Assembly: GCA_947058225.1 (NCBI GenBank)
Contig: CAMSGF010000002.1
Location: forward strand, 1-16,348
Length of the DNA stretch: 16,348 nt
From: an uncultured Eubacteriaceae bacterium
GTDB taxonomy: Bacteria; Bacillota; Clostridia; Eubacteriales; Anaerofustaceae
Direction: 5' to 3'
Each line of letters opens with the position of its first letter. Position 1 is the stretch's first letter. Of this stretch, positions 4,143 through 11,436 are shown piece after piece. The notes under the pieces are model-generated. The model searched no databases and had not been told where the DNA came from. It saw nothing but the letters and a program-made list of their open reading frames with translations. The translations under genes were made by a program, and so were the position numbers.

Positions 4143-4963
4143 TGGAAAGTTTAAAAGAAAGTTTAGATAAAGTTAGTTTGTCAGATATATTAAGTGTTAA
4201 TAAAATAAGAAATTTGCAAAATGATGAATTTTTAAAAGATAACTTGATTTACTGTAAAACTTGTAAGACCCCAAGAGAAGCAATAATTAAACATAAAGAC
4301 GAACAATACAAGGTAAACATTAATTGCAAATGTCAGCAGGAAAAGTATGATATGCAAGAAGAAAAACAAAGGGTATGGAATAATCAATCAAAAAATATTA
4401 AAGACCTTGATAGTTTAAGTATTGATGTAAATATTTTAACGGGATACAGCTTTAAAAGTGATGATATGAGTAAACCTGTTATATCAAAGTACATAGTGGA
4501 ATATGTGAGAAATTTTAAAGATAATTTAAAAAACAATAGAGGCATTTTGTTTAGTGGGTATGTAGGTGTGGGCAAAACTTTTTACAGTAGAATTATCGCA
4601 AACGAATTATATAAAAAAGGTTATTTAGTTTTACCGTTAAGGATAACAGATTTAATTAAAATTTACAGTAGTTTCAAAGACAGTGACAAAATGATGAAAC
4701 TTGAAAGAATGTTAAAAACTTATGATTTAGTCATAATTGATGATTTAGGAGCAGAAAGACAGTCCGAATTTGCCACAGAAAGAATATTTGATGTGTTTGA
4801 CATAAGGTATGATACTCATAAACCTTTGATAGTAACTACAAACTTAACCAATAAGGATATAAGTAAATCGTCAATGGAAGTAGCAAGAATTTTTGACAGA
4901 ATTAACGGAATGTGTACTCAAAGGTTTTTGCTTGAGGGTAAATCAAAGAGAATAAAGGAGTAA
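4142..4963 (+). CDS. DnaC/DnaI-like helicase loader ATPase
   Basis: 273 aa AAA+ ATPase that should load the host replicative helicase at the phage origin. An N-terminal zinc-binding module has Cys 38, 41, 62 and 64 (CKTCKTP…NCKC). Walker A is GYVGVGKT (139-146), Walker B LVIIDDLG (196-203), sensor-1 VTTN (231-234), with Arg residues around 249-253 (ARIFDRI) as arginine-finger candidates. Length and order match phage DnaC-like loaders. The ATG overlaps the end of the initiator gene, so the two are translationally coupled. No helicase or primase is encoded in this window, so the partner is most likely the host DnaB/DnaC-type helicase. The dnaC name is not assigned because DnaC and DnaI subtypes cannot be separated by eye. 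Confidence 0.9.
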   Translation: MESLKESLDKVSLSDILSVNKIRNLQNDEFLKDNLIYCKTCKTPREAIIKHKDEQYKVNINCKCQQEKYDMQEEKQRVWNNQSKNIKDLDSLSIDVNILTGYSFKSDDMSKPVISKYIVEYVRNFKDNLKNNRGILFSGYVGVGKTFYSRIIANELYKKGYLVLPLRITDLIKIYSSFKDSDKMMKLERMLKTYDLVIIDDLGAERQSEFATERIFDVFDIRYDTHKPLIVTTNLTNKDISKSSMEVARIFDRINGMCTQRFLLEGKSKRIKE

Positions 4964-4967
4964 GAAA

Positions 4968-5228
4968 GTGAGTTATTACAAAGATACAGTTGAAAATATC
5001 AATAGTGTCATAGCAGAACAAGAAAAGTATTATGTATACAAAGTAAACAAGGAAGTATTTAAAATCATAAAGTTATGTGCAGAAATAGTTGAAGAACACA
5101 ATCACGCAAAATTTAATTTTGACAAAGTAAAGCAGTTTGTACCGCATATAGCAGAACTTAACAAGCTTTATGCTTGCTGGCAGTTGATAGAATTGTTTGA
5201 TAAAGAATTAATGAAAGATGAGGTGTAG
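4968..5228 (+). CDS. Hypothetical phage protein, helical
   Basis: 86 aa. GTG 4968 is used, with AAAGGAG upstream overlapping the end of the loader gene. Sequence MSYYKDTVENINSVIAEQEK… is helical throughout, with a Cys/aromatic-rich C-terminal helix (LNKLYACWQLIELFDKEL). No known domain is recognised. It sits between the helicase loader and a DUF4406 protein with a 2-nt gap downstream, so it is part of the replication operon. A helicase-loader accessory role is possible by position only. Confidence 0.7.
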   Translation: MSYYKDTVENINSVIAEQEKYYVYKVNKEVFKIIKLCAEIVEEHNHAKFNFDKVKQFVPHIAELNKLYACWQLIELFDKELMKDEV

Positions 5229-5230
5229 TT

Positions 5231-5572
5231 ATGAGTAAAGAAACAGTATACATAGCAGGGGCAATAAGTTCAGACCCTAACTATAAAGAAAAGTTTAGAA
5301 AAGCACAAGAGAAAATAGAAGCGATGAAATTTAGGGTATTAAGTCCAACATTTATCAAAGAGGGGCTAAATTATGAGGATTACTTTCCTTTGTGTTATGG
5401 AATGATTGATGAAGCTAATTATATCGTTATTATTGATTATTCAAAAGGAGTGGGAAGAGAAATTCAATATATCGAAGATGTGAAAGAAAATGGAATTGAT
5501 GATGTTTACGGACTTAAAGAATTTATTGAAAAGTTTGGTAGAGAAATGGAAGAAACGGAAAATCAACTATAG
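5231..5572 (+). CDS. DUF4406 protein (nucleoside deoxyribosyltransferase-like fold)
   Basis: 113 aa, close to the usual length of DUF4406 proteins. The N-terminal strand and turn VYIAGAISSDPNYKEKF (6-22) and the later block (MIDEANYIVIIDYSKGVGREIQYIED) are the family signatures: a Rossmann-like fold related to nucleoside 2-deoxyribosyltransferases, with G9-A10 at the nucleotide-binding turn and the GVGREI segment at the second half-site. The substrate is not known for phage members; a role in nucleotide metabolism or modification during replication is the general expectation. The start follows the previous stop by 2 nt. Confidence 0.82.
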   Translation: MSKETVYIAGAISSDPNYKEKFRKAQEKIEAMKFRVLSPTFIKEGLNYEDYFPLCYGMIDEANYIVIIDYSKGVGREIQYIEDVKENGIDDVYGLKEFIEKFGREMEETENQL

Positions 5573-5581
5573 GAGAGATAT

Positions 5582-5716
5582 ATGATAACAGAACTTGAAC
5601 TTGAAAGAAGAGAACACCTTGATTGGTGGGGAACACCACCAAAGCTGACTAAATATGACGATGAAAGGAAAATAAAAAATGCTACAAAGCGAAGAAAAAA
5701 GCAAGACAGAAATTAA
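5582..5716 (+). CDS. Small basic hypothetical protein
   Basis: 44 aa, ATG 5582 with AGGAGAG upstream. The N-terminal half has a characteristic REHLDWWGTPPKLTKYDDER, and the C-terminus is very basic (KNATKRRKKQDRN). The DWWGTPP segment resembles the small conserved phage peptides seen between DUF4406 and Gp157 genes, but I cannot name a family. Its 3' end overlaps the next small ORF in a different frame. Confidence 0.6.
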   Translation: MITELELERREHLDWWGTPPKLTKYDDERKIKNATKRRKKQDRN

Positions 5717-5801
5717 GGAAACTTTAGAAGATGTGCTTGATATAAAGATACCAAAACTTGAAGAATTTGACTATATAAAAGAGAGGAGTAAAAAATGTTA
5801 A
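5679..5801 (+). CDS. Small acidic helical hypothetical protein
   Basis: 40 aa, ATG 5679 with GAAAGGA upstream (5663-5669). It overlaps the preceding gene by about 38 bases and the next start (ATG 5795) by 7. Composition is helical (EIKETLEDVLDIKIPKLEEF). It has no known domain. The strong ribosome binding site and the nested overlaps typical of this operon are the main support; it could still be a chance frame. Confidence 0.45.
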   Translation: MLQSEEKSKTEIKETLEDVLDIKIPKLEEFDYIKERSKKC

Positions 5802-6283
5802 AGATAAAAGACAGTGTTGATTTAGAACGTTTGAAAAATTATGGTTTCAGTAAGATAACAGATGCCCAATGGATAAAAAAAGAAGAACAAGTTTGTTCAG
5901 ATGGAAAATTTAATGTCAAAATTGTTGTGAACTCGTCTGAAAGTAGTATACAAAACGAAATAAATTTCTTTATTGAAAATCCTTATTTTGAGTTTTACGA
6001 TACAAAAATTATTTTGGTTGGAATTTTTGATGCAGTGTATGATTTGATAGAAAATGGATTAGTGGAAAAAGTTCCTTATAAAAACGAGGACCTTACAAAC
6101 ATACGAAGTTCTTTTGAAGAATTAAGCAAAAAGCTATGTGAAGCACAATCAATGATAGATTCTATAGCACAAGAAAATACGGTAAAAGAAATAAACGGTG
6201 ATATTTTTGACCTTTTGGAGAATTTTCAAAAGAAGTTGTCCGATATAAATAGCATTCAAAGAAAGGTAGATGAATTGAGATGA
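5795..6283 (+). CDS. Hypothetical phage protein sharing an MLKIKD domain with the gene at 9179
   Basis: 162 aa, ATG 5795 with GAGAGGAG upstream. The N-terminal 95 residues begin MLKIKDSVDLERLKNYGF and end YDLIENGLVEKV; the same frame pattern forms the whole of the 87-aa protein encoded at 9179-9442, so the two are paralogues. This version adds a 65-residue helical or coiled-coil tail (SSFEELSKKLCEAQSMIDSI…FQKKLSDINSIQRKVDELR). No biochemical function is known to me. It overlaps the Gp157 start by 4 nt and is therefore coupled with it. Confidence 0.75.
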   Translation: MLKIKDSVDLERLKNYGFSKITDAQWIKKEEQVCSDGKFNVKIVVNSSESSIQNEINFFIENPYFEFYDTKIILVGIFDAVYDLIENGLVEKVPYKNEDLTNIRSSFEELSKKLCEAQSMIDSIAQENTVKEINGDIFDLLENFQKKLSDINSIQRKVDELR

Positions 6284-6780
6284 AATTATATGATATAAAA
6301 AAAGAATTGCTTGATATTTACAGTGATTTAGTAGATGAAGAAACAGGAGAAATAGACGAAGAAAAAGTACATAGATTTGAACAGCTTTCAATAGCAAAAG
6401 AAGAAAAAGAAGAAAACACAGCACTTTACATAAAAACGCTTGACTATGATATAAAGTCTTTAAAAGAAGAAAAAAAGAGGATAGACAGAAAAATAAAAAG
6501 TGCTGAACAAACAAAAGGATTTTTAAAAGGAATGCTTGAGTATTCACTTGCTGGGCAAACGATAAAAACACCACAAGTTACAGTAAGTTACAGAAAAAGC
6601 GAAAGCGTGAAACTTGATGATGATTTTATCGATTATGCGATGAAACACGGATATGAAGATTTGGTAAAAGAAAGTATAGATTATAAAGCGAAAAAGACGG
6701 AAATTAAGAAAAAACTTAAAGCAGGTGAGAAAATTCCTCATTGTGAGTTAGAAATAAAGCAAAATATACAAATAAAGTAG
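6280..6780 (+). CDS. Siphovirus Gp157 family protein
   Basis: 166 aa, matching the Gp157 family in length and order. It has an N-terminal helix (MKLYDIKKELLDIYSDLVDE ETG), a long coiled coil at about residues 40-88 (…ALYIKTLDYDIKSLKEEKKR…AEQTKGFLKGML), then the family's conserved beta part (TPQVTVSYRKSESVKLDD, about 98-115) and a C-terminal segment (KKTEIKKKLKAGEKIPHCEL). A Streptococcus thermophilus phage member of this family was linked to resistance to superinfection, but the biochemical role is not settled. It lies directly upstream of the MazG-like and Sak4-like genes, a common neighbourhood for recombination modules. Confidence 0.9.
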   Translation: MKLYDIKKELLDIYSDLVDEETGEIDEEKVHRFEQLSIAKEEKEENTALYIKTLDYDIKSLKEEKKRIDRKIKSAEQTKGFLKGMLEYSLAGQTIKTPQVTVSYRKSESVKLDDDFIDYAMKHGYEDLVKESIDYKAKKTEIKKKLKAGEKIPHCELEIKQNIQIK

Positions 6781-6789
6781 AGGAAAGAA

Positions 6790-7074
6790 ATGTTTAAGAT
6801 AAAAAGTAAGTTACAAAAGAAATTAAAGAAGATATACGATTTTTACGGTGAAACACTACAACAAGGGCAACTTATCGAAGAAATGGAAGAGTTGAAAGTA
6901 GCAATAAATAAAAATGACAGAGAAAACTATATTGAAGAAATGGCAGATGTTTTGGTTGTATGGATGCAGTTATTTTTAGCTATGGAGGAAAAAGAAAAGC
7001 ACAAACTGTTAAAGACCGTAAATTACAAAGTAAATAGAACATTAAAGAGAATTAAAGATATTCAAAATAAATAA
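6790..7074 (+). CDS. MazG-like all-alpha NTP pyrophosphohydrolase
   Basis: 94 aa, short for the superfamily but with its metal-binding motif. The EExxE-type helix is IEEMEEL (29-35), and the downstream ExxD helix is IEEMADVLV (48-56). The predicted fold is a four-helix dimer that hydrolyses (d)NTPs to (d)NMPs and PPi. In phages this may protect the nucleotide pool or lower alarmone signalling; the substrate cannot be told from sequence. The N-terminal KIKSKLQKKLKKI is unusually basic. ATG 6790 has AGAGGAAAG upstream, and the gene follows Gp157 after 9 nt. Confidence 0.78.
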   Translation: MFKIKSKLQKKLKKIYDFYGETLQQGQLIEEMEELKVAINKNDRENYIEEMADVLVVWMQLFLAMEEKEKHKLLKTVNYKVNRTLKRIKDIQNK

Positions 7075-7089
7075 AAGGAGATATAAAAA

Positions 7090-7728
7090 ATGGCTATACC
7101 AATATTGATTATAGGTAAAAGCGGAACAGGTAAAAGTACAAGTTTGAGAAACTTTAAAAAAGACGATGTTGGAATTATAAATGTCATAGGTAAGCCTTTG
7201 CCTTTCCAAAATGATTTAAAAACGGTACATACAGATAATTACAGACAGATAGAAAATATCCTTTTAAAATCAGAAACAGACAGTATAGTAATTGACGATG
7301 CAGGATATTTGCTTACTAACTATTTTATGAAAGGACACAGAAGTAAAGAAGATGTATTCGGCTTTTATGATGATTTAGCCGATGAGTTTTGGAAACTGAT
7401 AAACATAATTACAAATAAAATGAGTAAGGAAAAATTGGTTTATATCATAATGCACGAAGAAACAAACGATATAGGAGAAGTTAAACCAAAAACAATAGGT
7501 AAGTTACTAAATGAAAAAGTATGTATTGAAGGTATGTGTACTATAGCTTTAAGAACAGCAAGGGTAAACGGAGAGTATAAGTTTTTAACACAATCAAACG
7601 GACTTGATATTTGTAAATCTCCTATGGGTATGTTTGAAAGCGAAACAATAGACAACGATTTAAAAATGGTAGATGACACTATAAGAAAATATTATAAATT
7701 TGATAAAAAGAAAGGAAGTAAAGAATAA
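7090..7728 (+). CDS. Sak4-like RecA-fold ATPase (AAA_24), single-strand annealing/recombination
   Basis: 212 aa. Walker A is GKSGTGKS (9-16) and Walker B SIVIDDAGY (65-73), with HEE at about 122-124 in the position of the catalytic or sensor segment. This is the AAA_24 phage nucleotide-binding family that includes Sak4, a shortened RecA/Rad51-type core that promotes annealing together with an SSB. The next gene, overlapping by TAATG, encodes an SSB-like protein with an acidic DDDCPF-type tail, the partner expected for Sak4. ATG 7090 has AAAGGAG upstream. The family is confident; recombinase activity is inferred from family and neighbour. Confidence 0.85.
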   Translation: MAIPILIIGKSGTGKSTSLRNFKKDDVGIINVIGKPLPFQNDLKTVHTDNYRQIENILLKSETDSIVIDDAGYLLTNYFMKGHRSKEDVFGFYDDLADEFWKLINIITNKMSKEKLVYIIMHEETNDIGEVKPKTIGKLLNEKVCIEGMCTIALRTARVNGEYKFLTQSNGLDICKSPMGMFESETIDNDLKMVDDTIRKYYKFDKKKGSKE

Positions 7729-8321
7729 TGGGAGTTTTTGATAATTATGATAATGTAGAACCAAAAAGAAAGGGAGAATATAACTCTTTGCCTGCAGGTG
7801 CGTATGTAGCAAGGATAAAAAGAGCCGAAGAAGTAGGAAATGACAAATACACAGCATTAAAAATTAATTTTGATATAGAACAAGGAGAATATAAAGGCTA
7901 CTTTGAAGAACTATATAAAAATCAAAATAAAGATAACAGAAGTTGGAGAGGCAGTTTTTACGCATTCTATCCTAAAGACAACGAATATTATGCCAGCAGT
8001 GCAGGAGAGTTAAAACACAATATTGAATCAATAGAAAAATCAAATGCAGGCTTTAAGATGAGTCATACAAGCGACGGTTTTACTGGGGAAAGCATAGCAC
8101 AGTTAAGTGGTAAACTTGTCGGAGTTATCTTCTTTGAAAAAGAATATCTTAATAAGTTTGGTAAAGTAAAAACAGGTATTAATGTTTGGGGCTTTGAAAC
8201 AGTTGAAGATGTGTTAAGTGGTAATTATGAAATACCCCCAAAACAAGAACTAAAACAAGAAACACAAAGTAGTGATATGAGTGGTTTTAACGAATTTGAT
8301 AACGATGATTGCCCATTCTAA
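7728..8321 (+). CDS. Phage single-stranded-DNA-binding protein (DUF669-like)
   Basis: 197 aa, ATG 7728 overlapping the Sak4 stop (TAATG). The N-terminus (MGVFDNYDNVEPKRKGEYNS followed by LPAGAYVARIKRAE) and the INFDIEQGEYKGYF block fit the DUF669-type phage proteins that function as SSBs. The last residues (GFNEFDNDDCPF) imitate the acidic DDDIPF tail with which bacterial SSBs recruit partners. It would coat ssDNA and load or guide the Sak4-like annealing ATPase. The linker before the tail is Q/E/K-rich (PPKQELKQETQSS), as in SSB tails. The assignment rests on family pattern, tail and neighbour; no fold was computed. Confidence 0.82.
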   Translation: MGVFDNYDNVEPKRKGEYNSLPAGAYVARIKRAEEVGNDKYTALKINFDIEQGEYKGYFEELYKNQNKDNRSWRGSFYAFYPKDNEYYASSAGELKHNIESIEKSNAGFKMSHTSDGFTGESIAQLSGKLVGVIFFEKEYLNKFGKVKTGINVWGFETVEDVLSGNYEIPPKQELKQETQSSDMSGFNEFDNDDCPF

Positions 8322-8959
8322 TGATAGGAAAAATTGTTAATTACGACGGCGAAACTCTGACAATTCAAGCAGAATACTATGATAGCATTCTGCTTGAGGA
8401 CAGAAATGTAACCGAAGTAGAAATAAGACTAAAAGACGGTAGAGAGATAAGCAGAGAGCAACAAAAGAAAGTATATGCCTTATTAAGAGATATAGGAGAT
8501 TATACGGGGTATGTAGGGGAAGATATAAAAGACATAATGAAATATGACTTTATAGCTAAAACAGGTTGCGATGAGTTTTCTCTCTCCGATGTGGATATGA
8601 CAACGGCAAGAAACTTCATTGAACACTTAATTGAGTTTTGTTTAATCAATGATATACCTTGTAGAGATAGTCTTTTGTCTTATACATCAGACATAGGTAA
8701 ATATGTATATTTGTGTCTACTGCATAAAAAGTGTTGTATAAGTGGGAAAAGAGCAGAATTACATCATACAGACGCTGTAGGAATGGGAAGAAACAGAAAC
8801 GAAATAACACACATAGGTATGAGAGCAATGCCTTTGAGTAGGAAATATCACAATGAAGTACACACAATAGGACAAGCTAAGTTTAATGAAAAATATCATA
8901 TCTACGGTGTAAAGATAGACAAGGTAATTGCAAGTAAATATAGACAGATAAGGGGGTAA
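8321..8959 (+). CDS. HNHc_6 putative HNH nuclease (recombination-associated)
   Basis: 212 aa. ATG 8321 overlaps the SSB stop as TAATG; an upstream in-frame TTG (8309) would lie inside the SSB tail and is rejected. The N-terminal beta domain (MIGKIVNYDGETLTIQAEYY) is followed by ISREQQKKVYALLRDIGDYTG and then the nuclease part: AELHHTDAVGMGRNRNEITH (about 145-164) and SRKYHNEVH (about 173-181). Together these are the HNHc_6 signature with the HH…N…H metal site. The preceding CCISGK is a degenerate zinc-ribbon half. The family occurs in staphylococcal and clostridial phages next to SSB and recombinases and may act on branched DNA. The exact substrate is unknown. Confidence 0.88.
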   Translation: MIGKIVNYDGETLTIQAEYYDSILLEDRNVTEVEIRLKDGREISREQQKKVYALLRDIGDYTGYVGEDIKDIMKYDFIAKTGCDEFSLSDVDMTTARNFIEHLIEFCLINDIPCRDSLLSYTSDIGKYVYLCLLHKKCCISGKRAELHHTDAVGMGRNRNEITHIGMRAMPLSRKYHNEVHTIGQAKFNEKYHIYGVKIDKVIASKYRQIRG

Positions 8960-8960
8960 G

Positions 8961-9185
8961 ATGAAAAAAAATATTATTAAAGGTTTAAGACAAGAAATTT
9001 TAAAGATAAAAAAGGATTTTGACCTTATAACTTTAGATTACTGTATACGAAGTGTATCGTCTGAAAAAGAAGTTGAAGGGAAAAAAAGACTTGCTTCACA
9101 AAAAATTGAAGATGATATATGGAAAGTCATAGATGATATAGATTGTCTTTTGGAATTGATTGAAAAAGGAGAAAAACAATGCTAA
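8961..9185 (+). CDS. Hypothetical small helical protein
   Basis: 74 aa, ATG 8961 directly after the nuclease stop with AAGGGGGTAAG as ribosome binding site. It is all-helical and charged (LRQEILKIKKDFDLITLDYC…IEDDIWKVIDDIDCLLELIE). No domain is recognised. It overlaps the next gene by 7 nt. The antiparallel helix-pair look would suit a small adaptor or regulator; nothing more can be said from sequence. Confidence 0.7.
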   Translation: MKKNIIKGLRQEILKIKKDFDLITLDYCIRSVSSEKEVEGKKRLASQKIEDDIWKVIDDIDCLLELIEKGEKQC

Positions 9186-9442
9186 AGATAAAAGATGATG
9201 TTGATTTAAAAGAACTTGAAAAATATGGAGTTTTTCCTATTGATGATGAAGAAAAAGAGTTTGGTAAAATTGTAAGTGAAGATACAGATGCTATTTTTAT
9301 GGCAATGGAAGTAAACAAAAAAAGAGAATTGGAGTATATGCTGATTGCAGGAAAAAAAGTTAAATTTGATGAAAGCTATTATATACTTTGCAACGATACT
9401 TTATATGATTTAATTAGCGATGGTTTGATTGAAAAAGTATAG
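9179..9442 (+). CDS. Hypothetical protein, paralogue of the gene at 5795 (MLKIKD domain)
   Basis: 87 aa, overlapping the previous gene by 7 nt; AAAAGGAG upstream. MLKIKDDVDLKELEKYGVFP at the start and LYDLISDGLIEKV at the end mirror the N-terminal domain of the 162-aa protein at 5795-6283 (MLKIKDSVDLERLKNYGF … VYDLIENGLVEKV). The middle is divergent. The two copies lie about 3 kb apart in one operon. The short version lacks the coiled-coil tail, so it may be a free domain competing with, or partnering, the longer protein. No biochemical function is known to me. Confidence 0.72.
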   Translation: MLKIKDDVDLKELEKYGVFPIDDEEKEFGKIVSEDTDAIFMAMEVNKKRELEYMLIAGKKVKFDESYYILCNDTLYDLISDGLIEKV

Positions 9443-9469
9443 AAGAAGAAAAGGAGCAAAGAGAAATAA

Positions 9470-9748
9470 ATGGAAGTAGTGCTAAAGAGAACAGCAAAAC
9501 AAATGTTTAAAAATTTAGGTTTTGAATGTGAAATTAATACCACAGGAGATAAAATATGGCGTATTTGCTACACAAGGAAATTTTTAAATATGTTGGGTAA
9601 TGAGATAACAGAAAAAATTATATTCAGAACACTTTATAACGGATATACAGCATTTGCAACTGATAAATATTTTAATACATTTTCTGGTTTTTACATAAAT
9701 GTACCTTTATTTAAAGCGATACAACAACAAATGAAAGAATTAGGGTGA
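9470..9748 (+). CDS. Hypothetical phage protein, alpha/beta
   Basis: 92 aa, ATG 9470; the AAAAGGAG (9450-9457) lies about 12 nt upstream, rather far. Strand-rich: ECEINTTGDKIWRICYTRKF, then EKIIFRTLYNGYTAFATDKYF and a C-terminal helix (LFKAIQQQMKELG). This layout is common among small phage proteins placed at the end of replication operons, but I do not recognise a named family. It is co-directional with the rest of the operon and followed after 6 nt by a membrane protein gene. Confidence 0.65.
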   Translation: MEVVLKRTAKQMFKNLGFECEINTTGDKIWRICYTRKFLNMLGNEITEKIIFRTLYNGYTAFATDKYFNTFSGFYINVPLFKAIQQQMKELG

Positions 9749-9754
9749 TAAATT

Positions 9755-10159
9755 ATGCAAAGTTTAAATTTAATGATAACAAAAATAGTGGAATACTTTG
9801 ATGTTTCGGTAAAGTTTTTACAACAAAATCTTATGGATTATATACTTGAATATGGGAGATATGGATTAGTGAATAATCTTTTTGATGATGTTTTTACGAT
9901 TATTCCTCTTATTTGTATACCTTTAGCTTTATTTACTTTTTTTCAGCTCTGCGACGTATTTGAGTATGATTTTAGTGAAAATGCAGTAAGTTCTTTTAAA
10001 AGGAAAATGAAACCTGTATTAATAATAGCTATTAGTATTTTTTCGTTTCTAAGTATTATGACAATAGCTTACGAACTTATTTCATATAAAGTAAGTCCTA
10101 CGATGTATTCAGTGCAAGAAGTATATCAAGATTTTGTAATAAATAACAAAGGAGAATGA
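9755..10159 (+). CDS. Two-span membrane protein of unknown function
   Basis: 134 aa, ATG 9755 with TTAGGGTGATAA upstream. Two clear transmembrane segments lie at about residues 47-66 (FTIIPLICIPLALFTFFQL) and 87-109 (PVLIIAISIFSFLSIMTIAY), separated by a short polar loop with basic residues (SSFKRKMK, 79-86) that would face the cytoplasm. The N-terminal amphipathic helix precedes TM1. It is too early in the map and has the wrong topology for a typical holin. A superinfection-exclusion or accessory role is possible but not supported by any motif. Confidence 0.7.
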   Translation: MQSLNLMITKIVEYFDVSVKFLQQNLMDYILEYGRYGLVNNLFDDVFTIIPLICIPLALFTFFQLCDVFEYDFSENAVSSFKRKMKPVLIIAISIFSFLSIMTIAYELISYKVSPTMYSVQEVYQDFVINNKGE

Positions 10160-10160
10160 T

Positions 10161-10769
10161 ATGGAAAAATTAATATTTGAAGATTGTATAAATTTAGTTG
10201 GTAAAAAAGTATGGGATAACACAAATAAAAAGTATGTGTTTATTGAGAGTGTTTATCATAGCTATAATTATATAAAAGGTTGTAATGAAGTAAAAATCAC
10301 TTTCATCCACGATGGAACTCTTTATGATATAAATGAATTAGAGCTATACAAAGAAAAGCCAAATATTCATTGGAAACCTAAATATGATGAAGAATTTTTT
10401 AAAGTCTATAAGAATTATTATACTAAATGGGAATATACGTTTGATATATATACAGATGGCTGTAAGTATAGCAAAATACATATAGATAGTTTAATTTTTA
10501 AATCGGAAGAAGAAGCGAAAAAGTGTTGTGAAGTGTTGAACTTTATAGAGGAGCATAAATTATCCAAAAACGAAATTACAGACAAAATTAATAATGACGA
10601 TAATATTTATGAGTTAGTGCTTGACCATTATGCAAGAGTTATAAAAATTGAAGAAACATTAGATTTGACTAACACAGATTATTTTAGCATGAGAAACGCA
10701 AAAGAAATTATGGGTAAGTTCTCATATCAAGAATTAGTAAAATATTATTTTAGGTTGCCAGTTGATTAA
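10161..10769 (+). CDS. Hypothetical phage protein
   Basis: 202 aa, ATG 10161 with AAAGGAG upstream, 1 nt after the membrane protein stop. The N-terminal half is strand-rich and aromatic (INLVGKKVWDNTNKKYVFIE, then CNEVKITFIHDGTLYDINEL); the C-terminal half is helical (EEAKKCCEVLNFIEEHKLSK …). An internal WEYTFDIYTDGCKYSKIHID block looks like a beta-sheet core. It could be an SH3-like plus helical two-domain protein, but I do not recognise a family. It precedes the RNA ligase-like gene by 33 nt. Confidence 0.65.
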   Translation: MEKLIFEDCINLVGKKVWDNTNKKYVFIESVYHSYNYIKGCNEVKITFIHDGTLYDINELELYKEKPNIHWKPKYDEEFFKVYKNYYTKWEYTFDIYTDGCKYSKIHIDSLIFKSEEEAKKCCEVLNFIEEHKLSKNEITDKINNDDNIYELVLDHYARVIKIEETLDLTNTDYFSMRNAKEIMGKFSYQELVKYYFRLPVD

Positions 10770-10802
10770 ACGTAAATTAAATAAAAAAACAAGGAGTAAA
10801 TT

Positions 10803-11423
10803 ATGATAAAGAAAAAGTTATATCCACACACGGAAAGAATTAAGGAAAATAATACAGTACAAATTACAGAAAAGATGGATGGGTCAAACATCGGATTTTT
10901 TAACAAAGACGGAGAATTACTTGTTTGTACAAGAAATTACATAATCTCTTTAGACGAGATAGAAAAACAAAAAAATATATTACAAGGGTATAAGGGTTTA
11001 TATGAATGGCTACAAGAATATGGCGAGGTGTTAAAAAAAGAAATATATGTTGGCAGTGGAATATTTTGTGAGTGGATGGGAACTAACGGACATGTTAAGT
11101 ATCCGCAAGAAGTAAGATATAATAAGGTTTATATATTCGCCAAAGCAAGAATAACGGATAATTATGAAGGAGAAAAAATAATATACGATATTAACTTGTT
11201 CAAGTACGCATTTAATTCAAAAACTATACCTGCGTATATGGATATAGTTCCTGTTGTATGGGAAGCCGAACAATATCCGACGGTATCTAATCTTGATGAA
11301 CTGTATCAGAGTTATAGCAAAGATGTAAGTAGAAATGTAGAAGGCTTTGTTGTTAGTTTCAATGACCGAATTGAAAAATATGTCAGAATGAAAAATGGCA
11401 AGTTAGAAAAGCATCATCAATAA
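10803..11423 (+). CDS. RNA ligase-like nucleotidyltransferase
   Basis: 206 aa, ATG 10803 with AAGGAG upstream. All core motifs of the covalent nucleotidyltransferase superfamily are in order: motif I EKMDGSN with catalytic Lys24; motif Ia around CTRNY (Arg44); motif III IFCEWMG (87-93); motif IV VEGFVV (179-184); motif V YVRMKNGK with Lys197. The size fits the small RNA-ligase-domain proteins of phages (Rnl2/DRB0094-like) without an appended domain. It would seal 3'-OH/5'-PO4 nicks, for example in tRNA cleaved by a host anticodon nuclease. No end-healing kinase/phosphatase gene is seen nearby. Family firm, substrate unknown; sealing of phage RNAs cannot be excluded. Confidence 0.88.
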   Translation: MIKKKLYPHTERIKENNTVQITEKMDGSNIGFFNKDGELLVCTRNYIISLDEIEKQKNILQGYKGLYEWLQEYGEVLKKEIYVGSGIFCEWMGTNGHVKYPQEVRYNKVYIFAKARITDNYEGEKIIYDINLFKYAFNSKTIPAYMDIVPVVWEAEQYPTVSNLDELYQSYSKDVSRNVEGFVVSFNDRIEKYVRMKNGKLEKHHQ

Positions 11424-11436
11424 AAAAAATAGTATT

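Noticed and set aside
6149..6574. Leftward frame of 141 codons opposite Gp157
   Set aside because: Leu/Phe-rich shadow of the coiled-coil-encoding strand of Gp157 with no start signals.
8309..8320. TTG start 4 codons upstream for the HNH nuclease
   Set aside because: It lies in the SSB acidic-tail codons. The TAATG overlap at 8319-8323 is the pattern used repeatedly in this operon.
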